A stretch of DNA of 64,000 nucleotides from Capitulum mitella. Lineage: Eukaryota; Arthropoda; Thecostraca; Pollicipedomorpha; Pollicipedidae. The position numbers were made by a program, and so were the translations under genes. Shown one piece after another: positions 54,386 to 64,000 of the stretch (position 1 is the stretch's first letter; every line of letters starts with the position of its first letter). The stretch lies in assembly GCA_030062745.1 (NCBI GenBank), contig CP099841.1:7933001-7997000 (forward strand), read 5' to 3'. Under the pieces are notes generated by a model. That model ran no database searches. It was not told the origin of the DNA and saw only the letters and a program-made list of their open reading frames with translations.

Positions 54386-55204
54386 CGCCATAAGCACGTC
54401 AAAAACAAAAAGTTGGGCAACGACCTTATGAGACGTTGCGACTTTGATTATTTCGGATCACTTTTGCAATACTAGGTCTGGTAACAATAGAACCTAATCA
54501 GATTCTGTGTTTCGAAGACAATTTGTCCTTTAGCATCAGTTTTGGAACTTTGCCGCCGTATGCGGCGCAGTCGGCTTTGAGGTTTGGCTTTGAGGCCAAA
54601 AAAAATGAGTCACTGTCGGGGCCGTCGGAGGGATGATTACCAGTGGACGTTTAAATCATGGAAATCTATGGCTGGTCCTCGAATTTAAAGTAGGTAAGAA
54701 CCACGAAAACTGCGTAGTAACTGGAAATGGCAAAATGCCGCAGTAAATATGAGGTTAAGAGGCAAAATGTTTCGCTAAAACTTCGGTTTATTCTTTTCCC
54801 ATTCACTTCATCACGAAGGCTTCTTTCGATTTGGTGTTCTCCAGCCTACGTATGCTACCTCCTCTCATGCACTCTGTTTCATAATGTGACAACCCTGCAA
54901 TGGCACAGTTTCTCAGGTTTGCTGGGGAAAAGGCGAGTTGTGAAATCGGTGCACTGACCCATCTTTTTTAGCGTTCCTGGACAACACATTGTCATAACAG
55001 CAACATCAGGATCCATCGGCTCCTTATTGACAACAAGTTGACTTCAGATTTCTGCTCACCAGAACAGCAGGAGGCATATCGACGGAACGGCCTCCCGTTC
55101 ATCCCCACACCGACACCGTGCCGCCCACCTCCACTGCCCTCCGAGCACCGACTGCGATCTGAGCTGGCGCCGCCAGCGGCGCCCGGCCGCCAGCTGGACC
55201 GCTG
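54386..55204. other. No gene seen
   Basis: Unique AT-leaning sequence up to the GC-rich repeat that follows. Confidence 0.4.
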
Positions 55205-55415
55205 CCGGAGTTGTGACGTCACTCCGGTCCGTCCGCCGGCCAGCCGTTGCCGAGCCAGTAACGTCACACCTCCTGACGTCATATCCGTCCGTCTCCCGGA
55301 GTGCCGGCCAGCCGCTGCCTGCAACATCTCACCTCTTGACGCCACGCTCGTCTGTCCCCGAGCGCCTTCCAGCCCGCTGCCGAGCCAACGATGTCACAGA
55401 CTGTGACGTCACACC
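55205..55415. promoter_or_regulatory. Tandem array of CRE (TGACGTCA) motifs
   Basis: A degenerate repeat with a 60-67 base period carries the cAMP-response-element palindrome TGACGTCA at 55214, 55274 and 55404, and a one-change version TGACGCCA at 55337. Between them lie CCGTCCGTCTCCCGGAG-like and GCCGGCCAGCCGYTGCC segments and extra half sites (AACGTCAC, GATGTCAC). CREB/ATF binding is inferred. It lies about 3.6 kb upstream of the four-pass gene's start codon. Confidence 0.65.
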
Positions 55416-57269
55416 CGGCCTGATGTGGCCGCGAAGGTTCCGAGCTGTGTCCGCGGCGACTGGCGGTCTGCAGTCTTTTTTCACGGTACACAATCGCTCG
55501 ACGGAGTTCGAGCCGAGATCGCGGTCGGCAGACTTGTGACGTCTGGTCGACGGCTGCCAGCTGCAGGCGCAGACTCGGCCGGCGTCACTCCGTCTCATGA
55601 CGCGTCAGTCGCACGGCAGTATGGCCTCCACACGCCGTCTCCGCCGGCGAGGCGGCATCGTCCCATTGTTTTCACAGCCATAGCGCGGAGTCAGCCGCGA
55701 ACGGAAATCCGACGACCGTTGGGGTTGCCCGACATAGTGCCGCCGATCTAACCGTTGGATAACCTGGCGAAGATGTGCTGCAGAGGAGGCGCCACGCGGT
55801 TGTAGCCCATATATAACAGACGGTACTATGAATCGTTTGGTGTAGTGCTCAGGATCAACATCGCCCATTTCACTACAGATTTGTAGTTAATGTCACATGG
55901 ATAATGGGGAGACTCGCGTTCGTGATTCGCGTCGGCTGCGTTCCTAAGATGGGCTATAACACTTATTATCCCCGGAGAACGGCTGTAACTAATTCAAGTT
56001 ACAGTTTTGCACCAGGAATTTTTGACGAGAAGTTTCCTGACATTTACCGATTACCGCAGTTCTGGTAGTGCAAAAGACCAGGGACGGCGGATTGCATTTT
56101 CGGCTGGGGGGAGGCGAAGGCGAGTTCTATCGGATCAACGGTCGACCTCATCTGGGTTACTTTCTCCCCACCAAAAAAAACTGATTTCGTTTCTTTGTAA
56201 TCAACCAGTTTTTCGTTAAACAAACAAACTTTTTCTCCAGGTTTTGTCGCTGGTGTTCTCTAAACTGTATGGATTTTTTCAGGTCTGTACCCACTGACAT
56301 TTTTCATGTTTTTGCCCTTGGTCACACATCTACATAATGGCGTATGATGCAAACTTCTTTTTGCGTTTACAACACGAATTCAACATTATTATAGTGTATA
56401 TCTGTACAAGGTTGAAAGACAGGTTCCTGGCACAACATTAAATTATACGTCGAAACTCAGTACGCAAGTAGGTACACAAGAAAGCAGTCATTATCTTAAG
56501 CACTTGCCAAAGCAGCTTTGTCCAGGTCCTCGTCTAACATGTTAACTGGGGGGTTCAGCCCCCCCCCAGTGGAGTCGCCAGCCCCCCGTCAAGGCAAAAC
56601 CAGGTAACGGGGGGGGGGGCAGTTGGAATGTTCAAAGTCATTAAGTCTGGAACAGGTTTTCTGTGGAAACGTAGTTTTTTAAATGCGAAGCCATCGCAGA
56701 AATGCACAATAAATACCGGGTTTTCTGTGGTCCCATAACATTTTGCCGAATGAAAAGTCACCGCAGAATACCTCGTCCATCAGTTTTCCGTGCGATTAAA
56801 TCGCAGGTGGCAGTGTATGGAAATTGTAATGCTGCAATGACACCGAAAGGGCAAAACCGAAAACAATGCATTTCAACTATGAGGGGAAAAAGGGCGGAGT
56901 AAAAAGTAGGCTAGAGGCAAAAAAGCAAGATCCAAAAAGGACATATATCTTGTACGCAGCCATATCCCGGAAACCAACACTCCTGTATTTCTAAGTGGTC
57001 TACTTCTGAAGATTTTTTTTTTCTAAATCATGCATTTTGCCTTGAATATGACCGTTTTTCACAACTAACTGCCTGCTCATGAAGCATAAGCTCGTTGTAG
57101 CCATACAATCAAATAAACTTAGAGCTCACTGAAATGCAAAATGACATTGTATTTCACTCCACATGGCCTATAGCACCTCTTGTTGCAATTTTGAAGTCAT
57201 AGTGCCCTGAAATCAGCCGCTTTCTTAGAAGCGGAATCAAATACGATGAGACGACTTGTTCAATTACAG
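55416..57269. other. No gene seen
   Basis: GC-rich to about 55750, then AT-leaning. G- and C-runs at 56545-56625 (CCCCCCCCC and GGGGGGGGGG within 60 bases) resemble a decayed transposon end. Confidence 0.4.
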
Positions 57270-57500
57270 CCAACGAACATAAAATATCGAATAAGATGAA
57301 TAACGGCGGGCGAAAATTTCGAACGGGAAAATACGAAATGCCGAATATCAATGTAGGGATTAAGGTGGGAAGCAGCTATTTCGTCGAACAAAACATGGAA
57401 TGAGAAAACATCAAATGTGAAATGTCCAACGTCAATATCGAAGCAGTATAAACACGAACCTGCCATATACCAAATGATTGATGACTGAATGGCAGAATGT
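57270..57500 (+). repeat. Degenerate 15-bp array, left arm
   Basis: Weakly periodic units around CGAAATGCCGAATATCA. On the minus strand this gives a Phe/Asp/Ile/His-rich frame with a five-residue rhythm. Related units in opposite orientation occur at 58215-58440. Confidence 0.4.
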
Positions 57501-58214
57501 CGGTGTAGTGTCGGGGTGTCAGTAACGCATATCGCAATACGGACATCTAGTAGCGCACGGGCACTGACTTTTCCCTAAAACTGTACGGGGACAAATTTCT
57601 CCATGGTTTACACATAACCTTCCAAGTGTCTTCGCTCTTTAGCTAAAATGTAAATGAATGTTCCGGTTGTCTCAGAGAGTTACTGAACTGAACCGACTAG
57701 ACAAATACCCTGGTTGCATCACTGGACCTGATGGATGCAAAAATGCTGGCTTTTCACATCATATAGGGTAGAGGGTTTGGGTCCTGGGCGTCGAAAAATT
57801 GCCCATCCTTCTTTCCCAGTAGTCTTTTGAAGACAACTTGTGACTCCTGTTGCCAGGGCTCTTTCACCTGATAATAATGCGTGACAGTGTACTAGAAAAC
57901 ATTTTTTCCAGCGTCTCGGATAGAATAATTGTAGAACATACAGTCGATCTCCGGCGACTGTCCGCGCTGATTACCGTATCAGCCAACGACAGTCAGCTTG
58001 GGAAGAGCTTGAATTTCGCCCGTGATTTTGACAGACAGAAGTCCTGACCACCACGCCATCAGGTTCATGTCTTGGCATGATCTTCATCCTTTGAGATATC
58101 AAGCTGTTACATATTGCCGCACTCCATGGTTTGTAATGCAAAAGTTGGTCATTCTATAACTGCCCATGTGCGATGCCCGTCCCTGATACGATGATGTAAA
58201 GTAAAACCTCGTGA
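57501..58214. other. Spacer between inverted 15-bp arrays
   Basis: Unique sequence without a recognised frame. Confidence 0.35.
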
Positions 58215-58440
58215 TTATTTGTTCATCCAATATTTTGTCCAGCAATATTGTTCCGTTTCGACAAATATAGCTATTAGATATTTATCCATATGGGACATAT
58301 TGCCGTTCCAAGTTTTCCTGTTTGATGTTCATGTCTGTCGACAATAACCCTGTTTAATGCTTTGCTTCTGGCATTTTGTTTTCAAGATTTGTGCATTCGA
58401 TATTCCACCATACTGCATTTTTGGGGTAACCGTGTCTTTT
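58215..58440 (-). repeat. Degenerate 15-bp array, right arm
   Basis: Units such as TGCATTCGATATTCCA and AATATTTTGTCCAGC, which resemble the reverse complement of the left arm. The similarity is at the level of the unit, not a base-for-base inverted copy. Confidence 0.4.
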
Positions 58441-58548
58441 AGTTCCGAAGATAAACGCGGGCTAGAAACCAATGGTGTGTAGAAAAGGGCATATATAAAT
58501 CACATGGAACATGAAAGAAATGTGATCAGTTTTGAAAGTTTCTTATCC

Positions 58549-58756
58549 TAACCATTGCTGATTTTTCCTGCAGATGTTCTAATGCTGTATATATAAGTTT
58601 ATTGATCATAACGCGGAGTTTATATGTCTACATCTTTTTGCTTGCAAGTACCTTATCATTACTGATTTTTCATGCAGTTTTTTTACTGCTTCATATGTAA
58701 GTTCACTGGTCTTGACGAGTCATGTAGATATATACACTCTTGTACTTACGAATAAC
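58549..58756. repeat. ~104-bp tandem duplication
   Basis: CTGATTTTTCCTGCAG (58558) and CTGATTTTTCATGCAG (58662) begin two aligned halves that also share CTGCTTCATATGTAAGTT-like and TAGATATATACA/TATATGTCTACA-like segments, diverged by about 25-30%. Confidence 0.65.
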
Positions 58757-60342
58757 AGTCTTTCGTATCCCTTTACATCTCACAATGCCATCATTTCAAG
58801 GAGTCCCTGTATCTCACGAAACCGCCTCCACCCTCGTAACCACTCACATATTACGTTGCAGACGCTAGCGATTTGTGAAACTAGGAACACCCACAGGAGC
58901 ACAGTCTCGTCTAGATACCCGTCGATGAAAGCAAATCTACCATAGGGAAGATAGCGCGTTTCTTGTTACATGCTGAGGGAGAAGTGTCGGTGACAGTCCT
59001 GTACGGAAATTCTCAGCTCCTGTTCGGGACGTGGTCGCTACACACTACACAAGTCACAGAGTTCGTAACATGGAACAAAGAAAGACAGTATTAATCTACA
59101 TAGGAATGACACCAGAATATCTAAAAGTGTACTTGTGAATCATTCAGGTGTTTCTAGCGTCACAAGGAACACAACCAGTTAAGCAATGTAGCAACGTAGT
59201 GACGTGCGCCATTGGCTTAGCCAGACTGGGATTGACCCTCCAGGTTTTGCGGAAGTTGACTTTATGACTAAAGCATTACATTAAATAGACGTGGTAAAAC
59301 AAATCTCGATATAGTTCTGCATAGTTACTGGGGCCGGTTTTGTGAAGAACTTACACCATGTTAAATGACGTTATTGTGGGATACCCCCTCCTTTTTGTCG
59401 CATGCGGTTATCATAAGCATTATGCAGCAGCACATTGTTACCCAGCCCACGTTCGTCTTCCGAGCCGTGCATTTACGACATCCTCCAACGGACTTGGCTC
59501 CACTGCTGTAAGAATGTTCTTGGTACATGTGTGACCCGAAAATCGCACCTTAAGGTCAGTGACGCCATCTTGGGCAAAACACAGGGCCAGTTTTGAACTG
59601 GTGGGGGTCAAAACATAGGGCTGGTGTGGTTTAAACGAGGTTATGGCCCATGACAAGGTCTACAGTAGGAAAAACTATCTTTCGTTAGACAAAAATGCAT
59701 GGCCTGAAAAGGCCAGTTCCACGTGGCAAACCACTCTAAACGAATACAAGAAAATGTTGCTCCTAGGGGACACATTAACGTATATGCGAATTTTCCGTGA
59801 TTTCGTTTTTACGCGACGTAGTAGGCAGGTGGTACTGGTATGTCAAGTTTTCAGACCTGAACCTCCCCACAGTCAAAATTCCTTAGACGAAGCCCTAGGT
59901 TTGGCTGTCTCCCAAACACACATCACGATGCCAGCACCAAACTTCTGATATGTGGGACGGAACCATCTTGCCAGAGTGCCCAAAGGATTAACAATCAGTA
60001 CCATGCCCAGCACCACTGCGGATGGTATACAAAAAGAATCTCAACACACATCAAGTTCAGTGACGCTAGAGACATATATGGCTAATGTATAATAAATATA
60101 ACATAATTTCCCCCACAGAACTAATGTTAAATTGCCAAAAAAAATGGGGCCATGGCCCCGCCCTCTTTCCCCTTGTTCAAAGGCCCATGTATTAATGTCC
60201 ACAAAAACGGTTATATTTCAGTCTATTGACGTCACGTTTGGTACAAAAGGCTGCCGCGTACACATGTGCTGATTACCCCTGAAATCATCGCCGGAATGTC
60301 GCGTCTTGAAATGGGCGTCGAGTGCCATACATTTAATGATTA
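58757..60342. other. No gene seen
   Basis: Unique sequence. A G/C-rich GGGGCCATGGCCCC palindrome lies near 60147-60160. Confidence 0.4.
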
Positions 60343-62415
60343 GGGGAGACTGGGTTCAAATGTTTCATTTTTAGCTTTTCGATCCTGGAACGGAAATATT
60401 TCGGGTTGGGGAACATTTTCTCGGGTTTTCACAAACCCTGATGTTTTGCCTTTGTAGCGGATAGGAAACGATCCCGAAATAACGACTTTAAAGTATCGAA
60501 ATTACTGTTTCAAAAAATCACTTCAGCTGTTACAATTAAACCCAGGTACGGGGTAAATTGTAAGAGCACCTAGGGTCAAATGTAACATGTTAGCGAATGG
60601 TGTAATGGTGTAGTGAAAGCCACTTTTGTCGAAAACAGCCGTTATTGAACAACATTGTCTCTTACATCCTGAGCCTTTGCTGGATTAAAATCACAACTCC
60701 AATACAAAAACACCATTTGCAACGGCGTAAAGCATAAGTACTCCAGCAGCTTTTCCTGAATTACATAACAGCTCTACCTTTCTCAGGCCAAGAACCGATG
60801 CTTCATCAAACAAAATGCGATTTCACAACAAAACAAAGCTCTTAAACATGTAGCTCCTTCTGGATAGAACATCACAACCATCTCGGGCTTAGAAGTTTAG
60901 TAACGGGACCTCTGAGGTCCAAAACATGCCTTGAGTATTTGTGCTGAAGTAGAGGAAACACAACACCTTTAATATCTCTGACGCGCGGTCTATCATCGCC
61001 TACTCGGTGTCTGATTCACAGTTTTCGCATATGTAAGCCCCATACTTTTCGACTGCGGTACACGTCTCGTGGGCCCACATTGCGCACATTTGGCACCGGA
61101 TCCACCTTTCTTTGGATCGGCTGTTTTTGAAGCTTTTAACGCACACAAGGCAGAAGACGTCTTCTTCATCATCACTGCTGCTCTCCCTGCGTGCTGTCTT
61201 CCGAGCCCTCTTCCCACCAGCCTTCGTCTTCTTCTCTTCATGCTTGTCCTTGTTAAAACTGAGCTTCTTCGATGCTTGTTTGCAATCCTTTCGACTCTCT
61301 TCTAGTTTTATCGCTTTCTTTTCTGGAGTGTCAGTGAGAATTGCGGCCTTTCGCTTTCGACCCGCACTGCTGTTTTTTCTTGGACCTGCCTTTGGTAGCG
61401 GCCGAATCGCTTCAGGGGTGAGCTGCTTTGAGGCGATCCCCGATGGACGAGACTGTTCGATCCCCGATGGAGCAGGCTTGTCGACCCCCAAAGTATCAGC
61501 CTCTGCAGGAATGATGCATGATATATATCATCCATGATTCATGAATATAATAATTTATTTTCAATGTAACATTCAGAGAAAGACAAATTAAACTATATAC
61601 AAATGTCCCATACTTCCCCCAGAAATATCCAAATGAAGTCAAACTAGAATTATTTAACCAATAAAATAATCAATAAATCAAATAATAAAATATCTTAACA
61701 GATCCGCTGTGAAGGTAAAACATCTACGGTAAGACCACGGTCATTAGCCGCCAAGAATGTAACCACGTCTTAAAATTAAAATTGACAAAACAGGAACTAA
61801 GAGGTAAATCAGGGACTGGTGACAATAATACCGTAAGTATGATTTTTGAGTGACATTGATATTGAATTTGGGGACAAAATTGCATGTTGATTAATTGGAC
61901 GGGGCATGTTTTCATAGCCTCCGCTCCCAGTGGTTACATTTATGCCAAGTGCATTGATATTTTACATAAATGTAGGTTTAATGGTCTGGCCATAGGGGTC
62001 AATTATAACACTGTTATATTTGATCCCAGCAAAAATGTTACAGTTGTCCCCGTCACGCCACGCCATCTTTGAGACAAAAATGACGCAAAACAAGGCAACG
62101 TGGGCGGTAACTGATGCACTCATTTTTTGACCAGGCACCCCCACCCACCACACACAAACTCTTAAACCCGTGTCTAGTAAGATACGTGAATGAGCTGATC
62201 ATATTAAAAAATAAACAAAGTTACAACACACTCTAAAAAACACAACTGTGAACAGCACAATCGACTCACCCGCCGCACCGGCCTGAAACCCCGTGAGGAA
62301 AAGGAACAGCTTACTGCGCATGTTCAGTAGTTCCTCCAGCGTCATCCGTCTGTAAGTTTCGAAGTTAAAGCTTCTGTTACAATTGCCCCGTGTTACATTT
62401 GACCCCGGTCTCCCC
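60343..62415 (-). mobile_element. pogo/Tigger-like transposon, internally deleted
   Basis: The left end begins GGGGAGACTGGGTTCAAATG and the right end, inverted, begins GGGGAGACCGGGGTCAAATG, an inverted match with two changes in 20. Related motifs (GGGTCAAATGTAACA, GGGGTCAATTATAACA and reverse forms) recur inside at about 60570, 61995 and 62375, as subterminal transposase-binding repeats often do. The left end follows TA; the right end is not followed by TA, so the target duplication is not clean. At 2.07 kb it keeps only the 3' part of a transposase frame (61502-61000). Confidence 0.65.
61000..61502 (-). pseudogene. 3' exon of a pogo-like transposase
   Basis: Minus-strand exon after the acceptor TTCCTGCAG. 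It reads ADTLGVDKPAPSGIE, then LTPEAIRPLPKAGPRK and ILTDTPEKKAI, phrases typical of the C-terminal part of pogo/Tigger-family transposases. Next comes a Lys/Glu-rich linker with ESSSDDEED, and a PHD-like zinc finger: CLVC, CQMC, WAHETC, CENC. It ends SDTE and a stop. The helix-turn-helix, CENP-B-type and DDE catalytic parts are missing from the rest of the element, so no active enzyme can be made here. A domesticated fragment is possible but nothing in the sequence requires it. Confidence 0.75.
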
Positions 62416-63505
62416 GGCCATATCTGAAATGCCTTCAGATTTGCACTAAATGTCGCGAGAACAGTTATCGTCTGTCTCCTTTGCTCCCACAATGATTTTT
62501 TATTCTTATTTTCTAAATAGGAAAAGGTTGATTTTTTTGCTATTTTGCTTAGTGTAGTTGCCGAAATGGGGAGGGGCAAAAACACAGTTTTGCCCCCTAG
62601 CCGTCAGGCTGGGAGGGGGCGACTGTCCCTTTGCCCCCTTTTCCGCAGTCGCTGCAAGAGACGCGGACACGTCCGTATGTTACGGAGAGTATTCAATGAG
62701 CGAATGAGACATACTTGACTAGCATGACGCCGAACTACCGAATACACCTCACCCAGAAATCAGAATGTTTTATAAAATACTGTGTTCAGAGCTGATGTGC
62801 TAAAAGCTGACTCTGTCAGTATCACCAAGTAAGAATAAGCGAAACAGGTTAGTGGACTTATGAAAAAACATGCACGGAAGAGTCATTAAAACAGCCATTC
62901 ATTCAGTCATTCAAACAGCCATCATCAGTCATTAAAAAAGTGTAATTAAAACATGCCGAACAGTAGGTAGATATATAAGTTTTCTAAGCAACATTATGCA
63001 GCTTTGTACTAAAAAAACATGCTTACCTCTGAAGTCATAACATTCAGGCTTTATCCTGTAATGGTTATTTTAGGGCAAATCACACCACATGGCCCTTTTA
63101 GCATAATTATCGTGATCAGCTTTCGTAGTCTTGGGAGACCCTTTTCCAGTTGAGAAGACCAACCTTGAGTCAAGAAAAATGGGTTTTGACATTTAAGGAG
63201 GTCATCGTCCGCCTAATACAGTCGAATTTCGTTTGATTTGGGTTTTAATTATCCTCACAGCCAGAGCTGAGCCGAAACGACGTTCATGAGATGGACGCTA
63301 TCGCCACCAGACCGCATGTCACAGCTCAGGGTAAAGGCAACCGTCATTTTTGTAGGGTACGTGCTGTTTTTTCGCGGGGCGTCGTGAACGCCGCGGGGAT
63401 CATCAGGCACGTTTCGACGTGCCCACCCTGATTGTCGGGAACAGAGTCAAAGACTGTTGCCAACAATAGCAGTCAAGCCGGGTTGACAGCTCAAATCGCG
63501 CTTAC
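62416..63505. other. No gene seen
   Basis: Contains a GGGGCAAAAAC...GTTTTGCCCC hairpin near 62574-62600, G-rich GGGAGGGGGCG nearby, and short CAGTCATT(A/C)AAACAGCCAT repeats at about 62883-62937. Confidence 0.4.
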
Positions 63506-63696
63506 GAACGTCGGGACAAAGCCCGCAACTCATGTCTCTCCAGATCCGGACAGTCCTGGGCGTCCCAGCTGATTTCCGGGCTGTCCGAAAACCAGCTATA
63601 CATATAGCCGTCTGTCGCAGGAATGTAATCCTGGTCGCTGTCCCCTGTGGCCACGATAGCAACCGATGGCATTAGCTTGTCGCATGAAGCGCTCAT
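63506..63696 (-). CDS. Candidate first coding exon of a minus-strand gene
   Basis: An ATG at 63696 opens a frame of 63 codons (MSASCDKLMPSVAIVATGDS, then DQDYIPATDGYMYSWFSDSP, ending ALSRRS) that runs into a strong donor, TTC|GTAAGC, in phase 2. A CAG acceptor lies at 63704-63706, just 5' of the ATG, and an in-frame TGA lies between them, so the ATG would be the true start. The product is acidic and unrecognised, with no known domain. The next exon, at lower coordinates, was not found. Confidence 0.3.
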
Positions 63697-63703
63697 GCAT
63701 CAC

Positions 63704-64000
63704 CTGTGACACGAACGCCAGTTTATGTCCCGCACAGTAGATGACTGGCAGTCCTAAAAATCCCTTTCTCCCGTTTTTGATCAGAGTGCTCTGAATGGTT
63801 TGGATCCGGAGTCGGTTCTGTCCTGATAATGGAAGGAACGCTGTGCAGCAGGGGTGCGGAAGACGTTAAACAACACCTTGACTGGCTGCTGGGAGTACCT
63901 AAACGCAGCGCAACATCGCGGCAACAGTTGTTCAAACACTGCGATAACGCCAGCGTTATCACAGCGTTTGACCTCTCGTGAAGTGCAAGTGACAGCAGTC
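63704..64000. other. Window edge, no gene seen
   Basis: Unique sequence with GATAACGC and GTTATC palindromic pieces near 63943-63962. No supported exon. Confidence 0.4.

Noticed and set aside
61962-62585. 5' transposase exon in the pogo-like element (frame with MTLEELLNMRSKLFLFLTGF)
   Set aside because: No helix-turn-helix or DDE motif can be recognised; a GTGAGT follows it, but there is too little to call a transposase part.

Overview
This is a window of animal nuclear DNA. Genes are cut into short exons with GT-AG (once GC-AG) introns. Most of the rest is unique intergenic sequence mixed with degenerate minisatellites, non-autonomous DNA transposons and simple repeats. There is no prokaryotic gene packing, no rRNA, no credible tRNA and no CRISPR array. 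The clearest gene is closest, by my recollection, to arthropod Glut1. Together with GC-rich exons in a mixed-composition background, this suggests an arthropod, perhaps a crustacean; the species cannot be fixed from this sequence. Layout: (1) 1-8.4 kb holds no convincing gene. It has a 32-bp minisatellite, a 15-bp minisatellite and a piggyBac-like element with TTAA at both ends. (2) 8.4-14.7 kb holds two, possibly three, phase-compatible plus-strand exons of an unrecognised coiled-coil protein. (3) 14.7-25.3 kb is repeats: a 13-bp array, AT and GA microsatellites, a 5' fragment of a Tc1-like transposon and a 168-bp tandem duplication. (4) 25.3-38.1 kb is a class I facilitative glucose transporter gene (Glut1/SLC2A1-like). 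I could join 14 exons in phase into a 607-residue protein with all 12 membrane segments. Its last exon has an in-frame TGA followed by 58 more plausible codons. (5) 44.7-51.6 kb, minus strand, is a four-exon gene for a 320-residue four-pass membrane protein, arranged like TMEM221. (6) 52-64 kb has a cluster of three hairpins, a tandem array of cAMP-response-element motifs, an inverted pair of degenerate 15-bp arrays, an internally deleted pogo/Tigger-like transposon with matching terminal inverted repeats, and a possible first exon of another minus-strand gene. The genes do not form a functional cluster: a coiled-coil protein, a plasma-membrane glucose carrier and a small four-pass membrane protein simply lie next to each other. 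The points most worth a second look are the possible stop-codon readthrough in Glut1, the Glut1 first splice donor lying inside a minisatellite of donor-like units, the transposon carrying nuclear-receptor-type half sites in a Glut1 intron, the perfect 27-bp palindrome, the three-hairpin cluster and the CRE array.
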